A DNA stretch of 64,000 bases, taken from NCBI GenBank assembly GCA_024180945.1, contig JAKSGN010000005.1:1922001-1986000 (forward strand), written 5' to 3'. Both the position numbers and the translations under genes were made by a program. The stretch is from Macrophomina tecta (Eukaryota > Ascomycota > Dothideomycetes > Botryosphaeriales > Botryosphaeriaceae). Positions 30,101 through 41,499 of the stretch are shown piece after piece (position 1 is the stretch's first letter; the number at the start of each line of letters is the position of its first letter). The notes under the pieces were generated by a model that saw nothing but the letters and a program-made list of their open reading frames with translations, was not told where the DNA came from and searched no databases.

Positions 30101-30884
30101 CCGCGCACAGCGTCCGAACGCGACAGTCACCTCGGAAGGCGAGGAAGTCGAGGGGCAACGTGCAAAAGACCCACCCCCACGCTCGCCATCCGAAATGCGA
30201 GAGGCTGCAGATGAGCTTGCGCCGCTGAGGGACGACAACTTGGACAATGAAGGGGCTGCTGGTTCGTCTCAGCATCACCATGACCATCTCCATTCCTCGC
30301 ACCATGGTAGCAAGCGGCGTGAGGATGGTTCGCTCTGGGATGATGCCTATTTCGAAGGCACTGAGGATGAATCGGATGATATCGACGACGATGATGACGC
30401 TCAGGACAATCGTGGTTACTTCCAACGCTTCCTTTCTCCTGCACTACCGCCCAAGAACCGCAAGAAGACAGCCCCTACATCCGCTCCACAACCAGACAGT
30501 GAAGGCCCAAATCAAGCTGGGACAAGCTCTGCCGATATTGAGAGTTTCCTCTCAGCAAAGTCTCCGTCGCCGGAAGTTGTCATTGAGGGCCACAGAGGCC
30601 TGAGTCCAGTTGTCAGCCCTTTGGAGAGTAAGAAGCAAGAGTCTGTGGACAAGGGCAAGTCACCAGCGACCCCCCACGCGGAAGACGTGCCACTCCCTGG
30701 TCCGTCGGGGGCGGCCGTTGCACCGGGTGGCACTTCAGAGATCGGATTGCGCAAGAGCGTTGAGGAGCAATTGGGTAGCCCGACAGTAGAGATGCCCGGT
30801 AATAGTGCAGGTATTGGTGGAGGTAGTGTTGTCGAGGAGGTTGCAAAGGCAATGGGAGGATCTTCGAAGCCGCAGCAGACGTGA
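27147..30884 (+). CDS. DUF676/ROG1-family serine lipase
   Basis: Two exons, 27147-27328 and 27383-30884, giving 1227 residues. The 54-bp intron (GTGCG...TTTGCAG) is a multiple of three and stop-free, so an unspliced reading of 1245 residues is also open. The join EVVR-YTLTYTP fits the conserved N-terminal domain. The alpha/beta-hydrolase begins at VVIVTHGLHSNLGADM, with the nucleophile in SFVGHSLGGLVQTY (near residue 480) and a probable catalytic His region near NVVNDGVVPLRTS. An acidic insert (EEEEGDSDEEE) splits the first part, and the C-terminal third is low-complexity and acidic (DDIDDDDDAQD). Yeast Rog1 relatives are monoacylglycerol lipases or phospholipases; the substrate here is unknown. 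Confidence 0.87.
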   Translation: MLLQPRTYQLAQLPDRDTTEAVSPFLKWTPSWQEKLQQERTARTMLLVHQAGSVKVGEVVRCASSSFPRLPSPADSLCSYTLTYTPATDRILPSPTHLHLKIKNSSAIPLRAAYLHGPYTLHVAAYPSTFNPNHKIENPKKEGVPDFEPNLKAGGSWATKLLVPEHIRETGGNTSVKRTADGQPKSVTWIIEIHSQILFSNSASVSFELLVGRDERSLDYGFAAVAGHGQGTPGQVEDHQQGKRHEGRHPAQPKGVYSRAIRLVVDDTTSLWNKPELPEWEDEADRPRSSREGHEAPSKNATKVKRWKNIHVVIVTHGLHSNLGADMLYLKESIDAAAKQAREEARKRKRAARTGDASEATVTPESQAKGDNAQGSSTAPLSGGQEDLDDAACDEEEEGDSDEEEVIVRGYGGNAVRTERGIQYLGKRLAKYVLGLTYPDQPYLPIKKSMKNKMSSTFSSSKAPMDEGIPAHSGSSVHHQRHPSKHERAYRFTSISFVGHSLGGLVQTYAIAYIHKHSPEFFQRIKPINFIAMASPMLGLSNENPMYVKFALDFGLVGRTGQDLGLTWRAPTIARGSWAAMVSGFGAGQKEQRAEDPGAKPLLRILPTGPAHQVLRMFRNRTLYSNVVNDGVVPLRTSCLLFLDWKGLGRVEKARRENGLVGTLASWGFAELTGQNSSPNPSRLAFDRDEGDSGTSTPVGGSSDATVPQPAEDAVNQDQTATTSGEPQANQFLSEQQRQAMQAATSPATPRKGSAPSSPSAKSSGVSNPFSGFISYLKGATTTPKDKKMFRRSQTVQVNLEPGSPPNSSERPETHHGRPLASRGDSTINNDLAPPKTTIFESAGDILNPPIPPMSWIIDPSTRSRTIFHDRVYHPEDIPPPPVKRPKCLARSFSSDHSITSVSTTDSTESSSGMRVEEKIARSYHKDLSWRKVLVRLEPDAHNNIVVRRMFANAYGWPVIKHLCDTHFADTYAARTRDEREPAVDRAQRPNATVTSEGEEVEGQRAKDPPPRSPSEMREAADELAPLRDDNLDNEGAAGSSQHHHDHLHSSHHGSKRREDGSLWDDAYFEGTEDESDDIDDDDDAQDNRGYFQRFLSPALPPKNRKKTAPTSAPQPDSEGPNQAGTSSADIESFLSAKSPSPEVVIEGHRGLSPVVSPLESKKQESVDKGKSPATPHAEDVPLPGPSGAAVAPGGTSEIGLRKSVEEQLGSPTVEMPGNSAGIGGGSVVEEVAKAMGGSSKPQQT

Positions 30885-31334
30885 TAATCAGCTTCATTTC
30901 ACTTTCTCTTTGCTGTTCTTCCAGGGATTTGGTGGGCGCGATATACCAAGACCGTATGGTAGGTATGGCATGGCATTGATACATGATGGAACAACCCCAG
31001 AGGCATTCTTTACTTCGTTTAGATAAGACGCTTGTAAATGTAGCATTGTATAATTTATAAGACCGCCGTCGGAATGGACATCGACGGTGTAACCAATCTG
31101 TTACCGCTGTGTAGCATCTCAACATGTACAGTGTGCTGAAGAAGAAGAAAACGTCAATGATGTGGCTGAAGAGGCAAGTTTGCTCCACGGCCGAGATATC
31201 ATATCGCCACCCAAACGGCCAAATTATCGGTACAATGCATGGCGCAGACACCATTCTAAACAGCCACAGGAGTCTAACCTGGCTTCCGCGAGGCTGCATC
31301 TTCTTTTTCTTCTTTTTCTTTTTTTTTTTTTTTC
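30885..31334. other. Convergent intergenic region with a T/CT-rich tract
   Basis: 450 bp between two 3' ends, containing a pyrimidine tract ending in an uninterrupted T run (about 31302-31333) just before the stop of pantothenate kinase. No gene recognised. Confidence 0.45.
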
Positions 31335-32946
31335 TCAGCGCTTGATCTCTTCTCCGAGGGACGATGCTGTGGTTGGTCTTCCGTCAATGCTATTTCTCCT
31401 ACCCCAGTTGCGGGGTTGCCTCTTTAGGAAGGCGCCGACGGAGCCGAGATAGCCTTCGTGTCTGAGGAAGTAGGCCTGCTTCTCCCCCTTGGACCAAAAG
31501 TTGATGGCGTAGGACAGGGTGTGCATGGTTTGAGGATGACCGCCGATAAAGGAACCTCCGAAGTAGATGTGCTCCAGGTTGTGCTTTTCGGCGTGAAGGT
31601 AGGCGATTTGGCCAATGTTATTGCTTTGGATATGTCAGGGCTGAGCGCAGATTGGAAGACAGGGAATGAGCATACCTGACAGCGTAGAGCAGACTCTTGC
31701 TGACGTCTTCGGGCTTGAAAGATCTGCCATACTCGTACGAAGAATCCTTGAGGTTTCCGGTATCTTCCGCCTCTTGTTCGGCCTGCCGTTTCATCTTGTA
31801 GACCTTGCCGAAGCTGCTGGCTATTGTGGTGCTCTTGAGACCGATTTTGCCATAGTCGGTGCCGTAGATGTCACCGACCAGCATGTCGACCGCGGTGTTG
31901 TCTCCTTGCTCGGCCAGCCTGAGCATGTCCTCGAAACTTCTCGCTCCGGTGAGCAGAGACAACAAGCCCCAGAGTGTGCCGCCGCCCAGGGAAGTTCCTC
32001 CTACACGTTCGTATTGTCGCGGCCCCGAGACCTTGACCATGGAAACTCCGGAGCCGATGTTGACGAGCAGGTACGGGTATATGTTGGGCCGAGCTGCGAT
32101 GAAGTGCATGGGCTCCTCCTGGCTGTAGGTGAAGACTTCGCAGGGAATTTCGGTGATGAAGAAATCGAGGCCTGAACGGCGATTAGCACTCGGTTGCGCA
32201 ACTACCTGGGAGAGGCGCACCGATGATCAAGCACTCCATTTCGTCTTCCCTCACAACCTCAACCTCCAAAGCATCCTTGATCTGGTCGTAATATTTGAAG
32301 GCGCCGCCGCCCGTGGCCATGACGCAAAGGTCCGATGGCCGCGAGCCGTTGATGATTTCGTACTTGAGCTTCAATTTGCGGAGGAAGTCGATACACTCGT
32401 CGATGCGCGCCGTCTCGAATTTCAGGAAGTTTAGGCGGCCGCCGAGTTCTTTGGAGGTAGGGTCGCGTGAGAAGTATACAAGCTTCGCAAGGGAGCCGCC
32501 AATCTGTATGCGCGCAGTGTCAGCTATTGCGATGCGCTGCGCGATCGAGTTTGGGGGATGCGTACGTCGACGGCAATGTGGCTTACGACAGCCGTGTGGT
32601 TGGGCAGTCGGATGTCCTTGGATCCATGCTCGTGCTCGTGGTCGCTTTCGGGGGATTCGGGAGTGCGCGGCTCGTCATCGACAATAAAGGCACCCTGGAC
32701 GTTGATGTAGACGTTGCCCGGGTGCCTGATTGTGGGGTCGCTCTGGGCCGGCTTGGTGGGGAGGTCGGTCTCGTGCGACAGCGACGGCGACATGGTGGTG
32801 AGCTGTTGAAGCTTGCGCTTTGCTTGGTCGGCAGCAGCAAGGAGCCTTGTTCGGAGATTGGCTATCGAGGCTGAGGCGGCCGGTGAGGGCGATGTGCAGG
32901 CCGGAATAACGGCTGGCGACGGGCGCGAGGGTTGCGCGAGGTTCAT
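31335..32946 (-). CDS. Pantothenate kinase (eukaryotic type II)
   Basis: Four exons on the minus strand, 32946-32566, 32503-32221, 32171-31676 and 31623-31335, with introns of 62, 49 and 52 bp with GT/AG ends. The frame is open from Met at 32946 (482 residues). The second Met at 32793 (MSPSLSHET, 431 residues) may be the true start, because conservation begins only at [13 protein letters not shown]. It phosphorylates pantothenate, the first and controlling step of coenzyme A synthesis. Signatures are [42 protein letters not shown] across the second intron, [25 protein letters not shown], and [15 protein letters not shown] with YFGGSFIGG in the last exon. It is typical of the ASKHA-fold PanK family. 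Confidence 0.9.
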
Positions 32947-33511
32947 CAGCCGGGTGTTGGGCGACTAGTTGACGGCGCTGCTGGGGGATGGAGACTGGAG
33001 GCTGTCGTACAACAGGCAGAGCTGACGGGCGCGAAATTGCTGAGACGATCCATTTCCTTCTGTCCGATAGTCGGTTGGTGAAAGAGCCCATTGTACCTAC
33101 GGCTACGGTGCAGTGTTGAGAACAACCTCGGGCGTGCGCGACTGCCCTCTCCGCATCCGAGGATCCCCAACCCCCAGAGTCGCCCCTCCCACGTCACGCC
33201 GTTACTACTGAGAGCGTACCAGCCATCGATTACTCTCAGCCGCCGTCAATCCCGCTTACTGCTACCCAAACAGAAATACGCCGACGTCGCCTAAAATTCA
33301 CCGTTCATCCCGGAAATTGCCCAAACAAGGTATCCGAAGTATTTCCCCGACGTCCCGATACCATGCCTTAAGCTGTCGAAAATCTGGTATCAATTTTCGG
33401 AGCTGAGTAGTAATCATACATCTCCTCTATCCTGAAAAGCCATCACTCGGCGCCCGTTTGCCCATCAAACTCCGCAAGCTCCTAACCGCCTTTTGCCCAA
33501 GATGACCCTTT
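32947..33511. promoter_or_regulatory. Upstream region of pantothenate kinase
   Basis: 565 bp between the Arp9 3' end and the first possible PanK start, both genes on the minus strand. A longer frame (to 33091) with another reading phase has no family resemblance. An additional 5' exon cannot be excluded. Confidence 0.35.
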
Positions 33512-35576
33512 TTACATGCAAACATCCCTTATGCCCGGCGGTCCCTGATCGTTGTAGTCTGTACGCGTCATGTAGCCCTGACCAAGTCCTTGATCCACGA
33601 TAAAGAGAACCTTTGCTGCGACCTGTGCTCCCAAGAAGACCGCCTCATCCATACCCACTTCCTTCCATTCCGGGAAGTATTCCGGTGGCTTGACCGTTTT
33701 GATGCTTGTTGGCGATTGGCCATGACCTGAATGAGTATTGTGAGAATGGAGTCCGCCCATTGGGCCCGGTGTCGAGCCTTGACTAGCATGCATCATTTGT
33801 GGATTTTGTGCCGTTGTAGCGGCATAAAGCAGAGGATTCACACCACTTCCACTGGGCTGAAGACCAGGGTGTTGAGGGGTATTTGCTCCAGTGGCAGTGG
33901 GTGTGGACAGATTGGATGGAAGTTCGGATGTGAAGATGGTTGCTGAGGAAGGAGAAATGAGGTATTTTGTATGAAGCAGCGCAATGAGAGCTTCCTTGAA
34001 TCCTACGCCACAGATTTAGCGATTGATGGATTTGTTGAACGACAAACTTACCTCGGACTTTTGCGCCATTTCCTGCAATGATGACATTATCCCAAAGCTC
34101 GCTACGCTTGCTGACTTCATCGACGGAGGAGACGGTGCGGTAGATGGCATCTGCCAGACGGTCCAAAACCCCGCCACTGGCGGCCTGGAAACGCTCGACT
34201 CCCACCTCGATCTCTCTCCGAATCGGGCCTCGAGATCCAGTAGAGAGCGAATTGGCTCCATTAGTCTCAATACCAGTCATGGCATCACCATTCGATGTTG
34301 CATCACCGTCGGCTCCCTTTCGCTGGGGGCCTTCATCCAAAGCTGCTGCCGCATCTGCCAACTGTTGACCACTGGTGGTATCTCTGAGGGCGCTCAACAA
34401 AGCATGATCCTCGTACATGAAAGTGGCCTTTTCCCTCTTCGCATTCGGCAAGCGCACAGGTCTGTTTGCAGCTTCCTTGGCTTGTTCAGCGCCCTTCTTT
34501 TTCGCCGCAGCCTTTTCTTGCTTCTCCTTTTCCTTCTTAGCCAGGAGTTCATTCATTTTGCCGCTTGTGACGATGCTTGCAACGTCGAGAACACCCTCCT
34601 TTTCTTCCTCATCCTTTGCTTCATCTCCGACTTCAGTATCGGTACCCGGACCACGCGGAGCATTTCCAATAGCGGCGGCGGCATCTGGACCTGAATTGGT
34701 AGCCCCAGTAGACGCCGCGGCGGCAGGATTGATAGCAACGTCACTACCTGCGTCTCCAGAACCGGGAAGAGGTGTATTTGGGGGCAATATTTCGCAGATT
34801 GGATTCTTCTTCAACTGCTCGCACATCTCCCAGTTGAAGCCCTTGGGCTTCAACAGTTCGAGAAGATGTTGGGTCATGGCATCTCCACCACAGTCCGGGA
34901 TTGAGATGGCCCTCCCGGCCTCGTGCATTATGAAGTCGCTGATGGCAGTGACGTCCGTCTTGTTGTAACCCACATCGACAACGGTGGCGCTCGGAACTCC
35001 GTAGGCGTAGGCGATGGCTGTGGCGGAGTCCATGATGGTGAAAGCAGGCATCTTGAATTTTTCGAAAAAAAATTGGGTGAGCCTTTCCTTTTCCTTGGGA
35101 GTCCATGCAGGCTGGCCGATCAACAGGATGGGAGTGTGAAAGGGTGGGTTCAGAGAGTTGTAAACATGGGTCATGAGAGCGAAGAAGCAAGGCCAATTGA
35201 CAATGCGTCCGCCCACCATTGGCCATACAGCACCCTCATCCGAGATATGGTCCTCCTCGTAGATGATGTCGTCGTCGGCAGCTTCACCCAGCGACTTCTG
35301 CATGTCCTTGATCTCATCCTGTTCCTCCTGCGCCGCAGACTTGCTGCCGTCTTTCCTGCGGACTTTGTAGGGCTCCCACTCGCCATCTTTCTCAGCGGGG
35401 AACATGCGCGACCTTACGCGCAGACGAGCAGGAGTAAGCGACTCGGGAAGGCCGAGCTGAGCGAGGGTGGTATGCGACCCGGGCGCAATGATCTGGAGGG
35501 CGGCGTTAGTGGTGAAGGGGGAATAGGGAAGTGAAGGAGGACACACGATAATCTGCTCATCTTTGAACGGCGGCAT
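33512..35576 (-). CDS. arp9: Actin-related protein Arp9, chromatin remodeller subunit
   Basis: Three exons on the minus strand, 35576-35547, 35492-34052 and 34002-33512, giving 653 residues. The first intron (54 bp, stop-free, branch CTAAC) is recognisable because splicing yields [28 protein letters not shown], the conserved Arp9 start, while the unspliced frame inserts 18 odd residues. The actin fold is seen in [48 protein letters not shown] and the end [23 protein letters not shown] charged Lys/Glu/Ala insert (about 390-430) interrupts the fold. Arp9 is a nuclear subunit of SWI/SNF and RSC complexes. It is head-to-head with NTE1. Confidence 0.88.
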
Positions 35577-35881
35577 CGCGTCGGGACCCCGGATTGTGGA
35601 GAGGAGAAGGCGTGGGTCGGGGCGGATTGGCCAGAGGGCTGCGGGAGTCGCGATGCGCGGGCTGTGAGGTCGCGTCGGCGCTGGAAAGTCGTGCCTGTCG
35701 GAGGCCGGGGTTGCCGGGTGATCCAAGCTTCCCTCTGCGCGTGGCCGACTTCTTGGTCGAGAACTGCTGCTCGCAAGCTTGCTGCTCTCTCTCCACACCG
35801 CGCCAATCATGCTCTCGACCTGTCTTCCGCCGTAGCTGCTCTTCATCGGCTCTCACCTCCCCCCAGGGCGCATATGCCGCC
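35577..35881. promoter_or_regulatory. Compact bidirectional promoter arp9 / NTE1
   Basis: Only 305 bp separate the two start codons, so the genes almost certainly share a promoter. A minus-strand frame (to 35846) reads through it upstream of the Arp9 start, but without conservation. Confidence 0.5.
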
Positions 35882-38800
35882 ATGTCGTCCAGCATGAACT
35901 TCTCGGTCCTGAACTCGTCCACCGCCGCCTTGGCTGATCCTCAAGCCGCCTCCTCGAACTTCGGTCTCCTCGCCCGAGTGCTTTTGGGTGTGGTTCAAGT
36001 CATTCCCGGTGTACTGTTCTGGATCATCACTTTCACCACCATCACTCTGCCAACATGGATTTTCACTTTAGCCTCGATGAGTTTGACGGTCACCATGAAC
36101 GCTACCACGCTGTAAGATCCCGCCGCATGGTCCAGAGCTTCATACTGACTGCTCAAAGCTTGCTGCTCTTTCTTGCCTTCGGCTCTACCATTAGCTGGAT
36201 CGTACGCTATCGTTTCCTGAACATGTACACGCGTTTGCCCCCAGAACCACAACGCGAAGAGCCCCATGTCGAAGTCTTTCCCGATACGCAGGAGGGCGAT
36301 TCCAAGCGTGGCCTGTCCAACTATCTTGACGAGTTTCTTAGCGCCATCAAGGTTTTTGGCTATCTGGAACGGCCCGTCTTTCACGAGCTCACCCGTACAA
36401 TGCAAACTCGTAAGCTGATCGCCGGCGAGACTCTACTGTTGGAGGAGGAGAAGGGCTTCTGCTTGGTGGTAGATGGCTTGGTGCAAATCTTTGTCAAATC
36501 TAACCGTGACGAGTCCAGCCAGGACTCGGGCGTCTCCGGCTCCAGTTCTGATGATGAGGATGGAGATGCCAGGGGCCATCAACAAGGTTATCAACTCTTG
36601 ACTGAAGTCAAGAACGGCGCTCCTATGTCATCCCTGTTCTCCATCCTGTCCCTCTTTACGGAGGATATCAAGCTCCGCCATGATGATGACGATCAAGGCA
36701 TAGACTCTGCTCCTCCAACTGCTGGTGGTCCGCGATTTTCACGTGCGGATTCGCAACCCCTGACCGGTGCAATGACACCTCGATCTGAAAATTTTAACAA
36801 TAGCCCACAACAGATGCCGCACATGTCTCCAAGATCTGAGCTTAGACACGCTCGGCGTGCATCCACCATGACGAGTCCCACTGCTGCTGGACGCTTGCCA
36901 AGGGTTCCTTCTCTGTCCCTTGACACGGATCAGGATCAAGACTTGGACCAACAAACTACAAGGTCCCGCAAGGCAAGCGAGTCTCGAGCAAGAGCTCAAC
37001 TGAAATCCGCTCACCCCGATATCGTTGCAAGGGCTACTGTTGATACTACTATTGCCATCATCCCGGCAACTGCGTTCAAAAGATTGACGCGTATTTATCC
37101 TAGAGCCACCGCTCACATCATTCAAGTTATCCTCACCAGACTTCAACGTGTAACTTTGTCTACCGGTCACTCATATCTCGGATTGACCAGTGAGGTCCTT
37201 CGCATCGAACGTCTGATGAACAAGTATACCACGTACGATCTGCCGGGGTTTTTGAGAGATGCTGCTTTGCAAAGGCTTAAAGATAAATTCGCCAAGGAAC
37301 GAGAACGTATTGGTGATGAAGACGGGATGAAGGGTATTGCCCTTCACAACCCTGCAACGCATCGTAAAAGGTCTGGAAGTGGTTTGAGAAGGGAGGTTCA
37401 TACGAGACTGGCTTCCATTCGCCCTACCTCTGCAGCTCCAACAGAACCAGCGCCTCGGAGAAGCGCTACAATGCTGCCTCAAACTCCTCAAGAACAAGAT
37501 CGCCAAGGTGTTAGTGCAGGTGAGTCTTGATGCATGATGCATGATTGACACATCGTTGACACTATATTAGGGGATTTGTTAACGAACCATCACTTCCCTC
37601 GCAACAGTCGTGGTCGTATGAGCAGTTTTTCCCAGCCATTTTCTCCCGCTCCTCCACGAAGAGACGGCCGTACTCCTTTGGACTCTGGTTCATTCAACCC
37701 CTTCGCTCAAACCACCGGACGTATACCTCTACAGCGTCAGGAATCCATGGACGAAGACGCTTTCTTCCGTGAATCCGTTCTTGACTGTATGCTCAAGGCT
37801 ATTGGATTGACGAACACCCGGAATGTGGTTCCCAAACCCGATTCTGTGGAACAATCACCTCGCCTAGTGTCGTTCGATACCAAGCGGCAAAAGGCAGTCT
37901 TCAGCAACGCATTCGGATTTATTGACCCATTTGAAGGATCAGTAGATGCCGACTCGGAATCAGTTACCTCCGTACCGCTCTCCGCCATCAGCGCCACCAA
38001 CAGTAGGAGTATTCATGAGGAACTCGTCAATGATGTTGAGATTGTCTTCTTCCCCAAGGGTTCAGTCTTGGTAGAGCAAGGTGAACGGAATCCTGGCCTG
38101 TACTATGTCATTGATGGTTTCCTGGACGTCGGAATGCCTGTTGATGAGAAGGACCGCGATTCCGATATCCTTGGCAGTTTTGCCGCCGACCATTCTTCTG
38201 GACTCGAACCAGGTGAACTTTTCGGTGGTGGCTTACACAAGACTCCAACCAATTCATCCGTTGGAGGTCCTGGTTCACGCACTCATGAACCCTCCAAAAA
38301 GAAGAGGCAGCATCGGAGGAGTCTTTTCCTCACCAAGCCCGGTGGTTTGGCTGGTTATCTCGGAACAGTCTCCTCGTACAGATCCTTCATAGATGTCGTT
38401 GCAAAAACAGACGTCTACGTTGGGTTCCTTCCTCGAGCCTCCATCGAAAGGATAGCCGACAGATATCCAGTCGTCCTATTGACCATGGCAAAACGCTTGA
38501 CCACACTATTACCCAGGATGATACTGCACATTGACTTCGCTCTCGAATGGGTGCAGGTCAACACTGGACAGATCATCTACAACCAAGGAGACGAGAGTGA
38601 CTCCATCTACATTGTTCTGAATGGTCGTCTCCGTGCAATTCAAGACACCGAAGACCAGGGCATGAAGGTCATAGGCGAATATGGTCAAGGAGACAGTGTT
38701 GGAGAACTCGAGGTCTTGACGGAATCCACTAGGCCGGCCTCATTGCATGCAATACGAGACACTGAAGTGGCCAAATTTCCAAAAACTCTGTTCAACAGCC

Positions 38801-40587
38801 TTGCACTCGAACATCCAGGCATCACCATTAAGATTTCCAAGATTCTCGCGAGCCGAATGCGGTCTTTGATGGAGAATCCACTCCATGATCAAGGCACTGA
38901 ACGTGCGGCTGCGGTCAAGAATAACGTCTCGTCAACCGCCAACCTAAGGACCGTTGCCATTCTTCCCGTCACTGCCGGTATACCCGTAGTGGAATTCGCC
39001 AGCCGATTGGTAAATGCCCTTCATCAAATTGGCCTGCCCAACAGGGTAGTCTCACTAAATCAAGCAGCCATTCTCAACCATCTCGGAAGACACGCATTCA
39101 GCCGAATGGGCAAGCTCAAGCTGTCTCAATACCTCGCAGATCTGGAAGAGAAGTACAGCATGGTGCTCTACGTTGCTGATACAAACGTAAAATCCCCCTG
39201 GACCCAAACTTGCATAACTCAAGCCGATTGCATCCTCCTTGTCGGACTGGCCGAAGGCTCACCAGCAATTGGCGAGTATGAGCGCTTCCTTCTCACTACC
39301 AAGACGACAGCCAGGAAGGAGTTGGTCCTACTTCATTCCGAACGCTACTGTCCTCCAGGCCTGACGCGTAAATGGCTGCGTAACCGCATGTGGATCAATG
39401 GTAGTCACCACCACATTCAGATGTCGTTCCGTACCGCCCCCGAACCCGTCCATCCTACACATCGAAGATTTGGGACTGCACTCAAACAGCGCGTTCAGGT
39501 CCTGCAGGCTGAAATCCAGAAATACACTTCGAAGCGAGTCCGGCAAACCCCTCTATACTCGGCCGACACCCCGTACAAAGGTGATTTCCACAGGCTGGCT
39601 CGTCGACTCTGCGGCAAGTCCGTCGGTTTGGTCCTCGGTGGTGGTGGAGCCCGGGGTCTCGCTCACATTGGTGTAATCCGTGCCATGGAGGAGGCCGGAA
39701 TTCCCATCGATATCGTCGGAGGAACTTCCATTGGTAGCTTCGTCGGTGCACTCTATGCCTGGGATGCAGATGTCGTGCCCATGTACGGACGTGTCAAGAA
39801 GTTTGCGGGCCGCATGGCCAGCATGTGGCGGTTTGCCCTGGATCTGACCTATCCATCGTAAGTGGAATCCTCCCGCACATTGCGCGACGCTGACGAGCCT
39901 AGCGCCTCCTACACCACCGGCCACGAGTTCAACCGTGGCATCTTCAAGACGTTCGGCAATGCTCAGATCGAAGACTTCTGGCTCGAGTACTACTGCAACA
40001 CCACCAACATCTCGCGCTCGCGGTCCGAGATCCACACCTCGGGCTACGTCTGGCGCTACGTCCGCGCATCCATGACCCTTGCTGGCCTCGTCCCCCCGCT
40101 TTGTGACGAAGGCAACATGCTCGTCGATGGTGGCTACATCGACAACCTCACCGTCGCCCACATGAAGGCCCTCGGCGCCGACACAATCTTCGCCATCGAC
40201 GTCGGCTCGCTGGATGACGACACTCCGCAGCAGTTCGGCGACAGTCTCTCCGGCTTCTGGGCCCTGCTCAACCGCTGGAACCCCTTCAGCGCCTATCCCA
40301 ACCCGCCCACCCTCAGCGAGATCCAGGCTCGCCTCGCCTACGTCAGCAGCGTCGACGCGCTCGAGCGCGCCAAGAACACCAAGGGCTGCCGGTACCTGCG
40401 CCCGCCCATCGATGCCTACGGGACGCTGGACTTTGGCAAGTTCGACGAGATCCACGATGTCGGATACAAGTACGGCAAGGAGTTCTTGGCCAAGTTGCGG
40501 GACGAGGGCGAGCTGGGCGGTGTCGACGATGGCGAGAAGGAGCGGCAGATGCGGAGGACCATGGCGCCGCGGAGGGCGAGTATTTAG
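35882..40587 (+). CDS. NTE1: Lysophospholipase NTE1 (neuropathy target esterase type)
   Basis: Four exons, 35882-36111, 36159-37519, 37571-39857 and 39903-40587 (introns of 47, 51 and 45 bp), giving 1520 residues, the usual NTE1 size. The N-terminal membrane segments ([20 protein letters not shown], then [14 protein letters not shown] across intron 1) anchor it in the ER. Cyclic-nucleotide-binding-like domains follow ([40 protein letters not shown]). The patatin-like catalytic domain has [17 protein letters not shown], the nucleophile motif GTSIG (near residue 1248) and DGGYIDNL with the catalytic Asp. It deacylates lysophosphatidylcholine and phosphatidylcholine. The joins [22 protein letters not shown] and [14 protein letters not shown] keep the family sequence. 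Confidence 0.94.
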
Positions 40588-41499
40588 CGGCCGGTTATGA
40601 TAATGGAGGATCCTACTGTGCCGTGCCTACTATGCATGTGTGTGTGCCGTGTTTGTTGGGAGTGCAGTGTGTTTGGGCCGAAGTCGATGCCCTCGAGGCT
40701 TGCTTTGTGTCTGGCATGAGTTCATACTGATTACCATCTCCACTCGCCCGCGGTGAGGAATGCGACTTCTCGATCTTCATCGCGAAGCACTAGTTTCTTG
40801 CTAAACGTGTCGGGATTTAAAGCAGTTATTCGGACGTCTGTTCGAATAGTTCATGCGTCCAGATGATGGCTTCGACTTCGCCGACAACTTACATTTTGTA
40901 CATCAAATTTAACTCACTATACAAAAATTCGCTAAGACATGCCAAAAGTGGGTGCTTCTCGTGGCGCTGAAGACGCTGATGAAGCGAGTGACTCTTCTCG
41001 TAACACATTGCGCTCAGTGGGTTGGTGGGCTGCATGCGGCTTTTTGGCGGTGTGGGACGTTTAGCTTCAATAGGTTGCTATAAAAAGTTCTGGCTTTTGT
41101 TGGATTATTGGCTTAAATTGGCGTTGGCATGGGTTCATATTCACTGTGCTTAGAGAAATTCGCTTGTTAAAAGCAGTGGCTCTTCACTAAGCCGCTGCGC
41201 TTATTTTTTTTTTTTTTTTTTTCGTTCGTAGAGTCTGGCCAGCCTGGGCCTTGCCTACCGGCTTTCAATGCCCTCCCACCAGAGGAGGCGATCCTCCCAC
41301 AACAGCGTACGCTGGAGAGGGACCGATGAGAGAAGAAAGAGGGGATATTTATATTCAGCCAAAGAGGAAGGGAGCTAGCAGGTAGAGAATATTGTTTGCT
41401 TTCTGAAGCGGTGCCTGCAGGCGCGTTCTCCTTGCGCTCGGCGAGCTCTTAGGGAAGGAATACCCTAGCACGGGCCAGTAATGTCTAAGTAAAGGGTTG
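40588..41499. other. NTE1 3' flank and left edge of the RIP island
   Basis: About 900 bp without a gene. It holds a long T run (about 41203-41222). Base composition changes from GC-balanced to AT-rich between about 41460 and 41530. I do not recognise the 41.2-41.5 kb stretch. Confidence 0.4.

Noticed and set aside
32675..33091. 138-codon minus-strand frame as an alternative PanK N-terminus
   Set aside because: It overlaps the kinase exon in another phase and has no kinase motif; the conserved start lies in the other frame.
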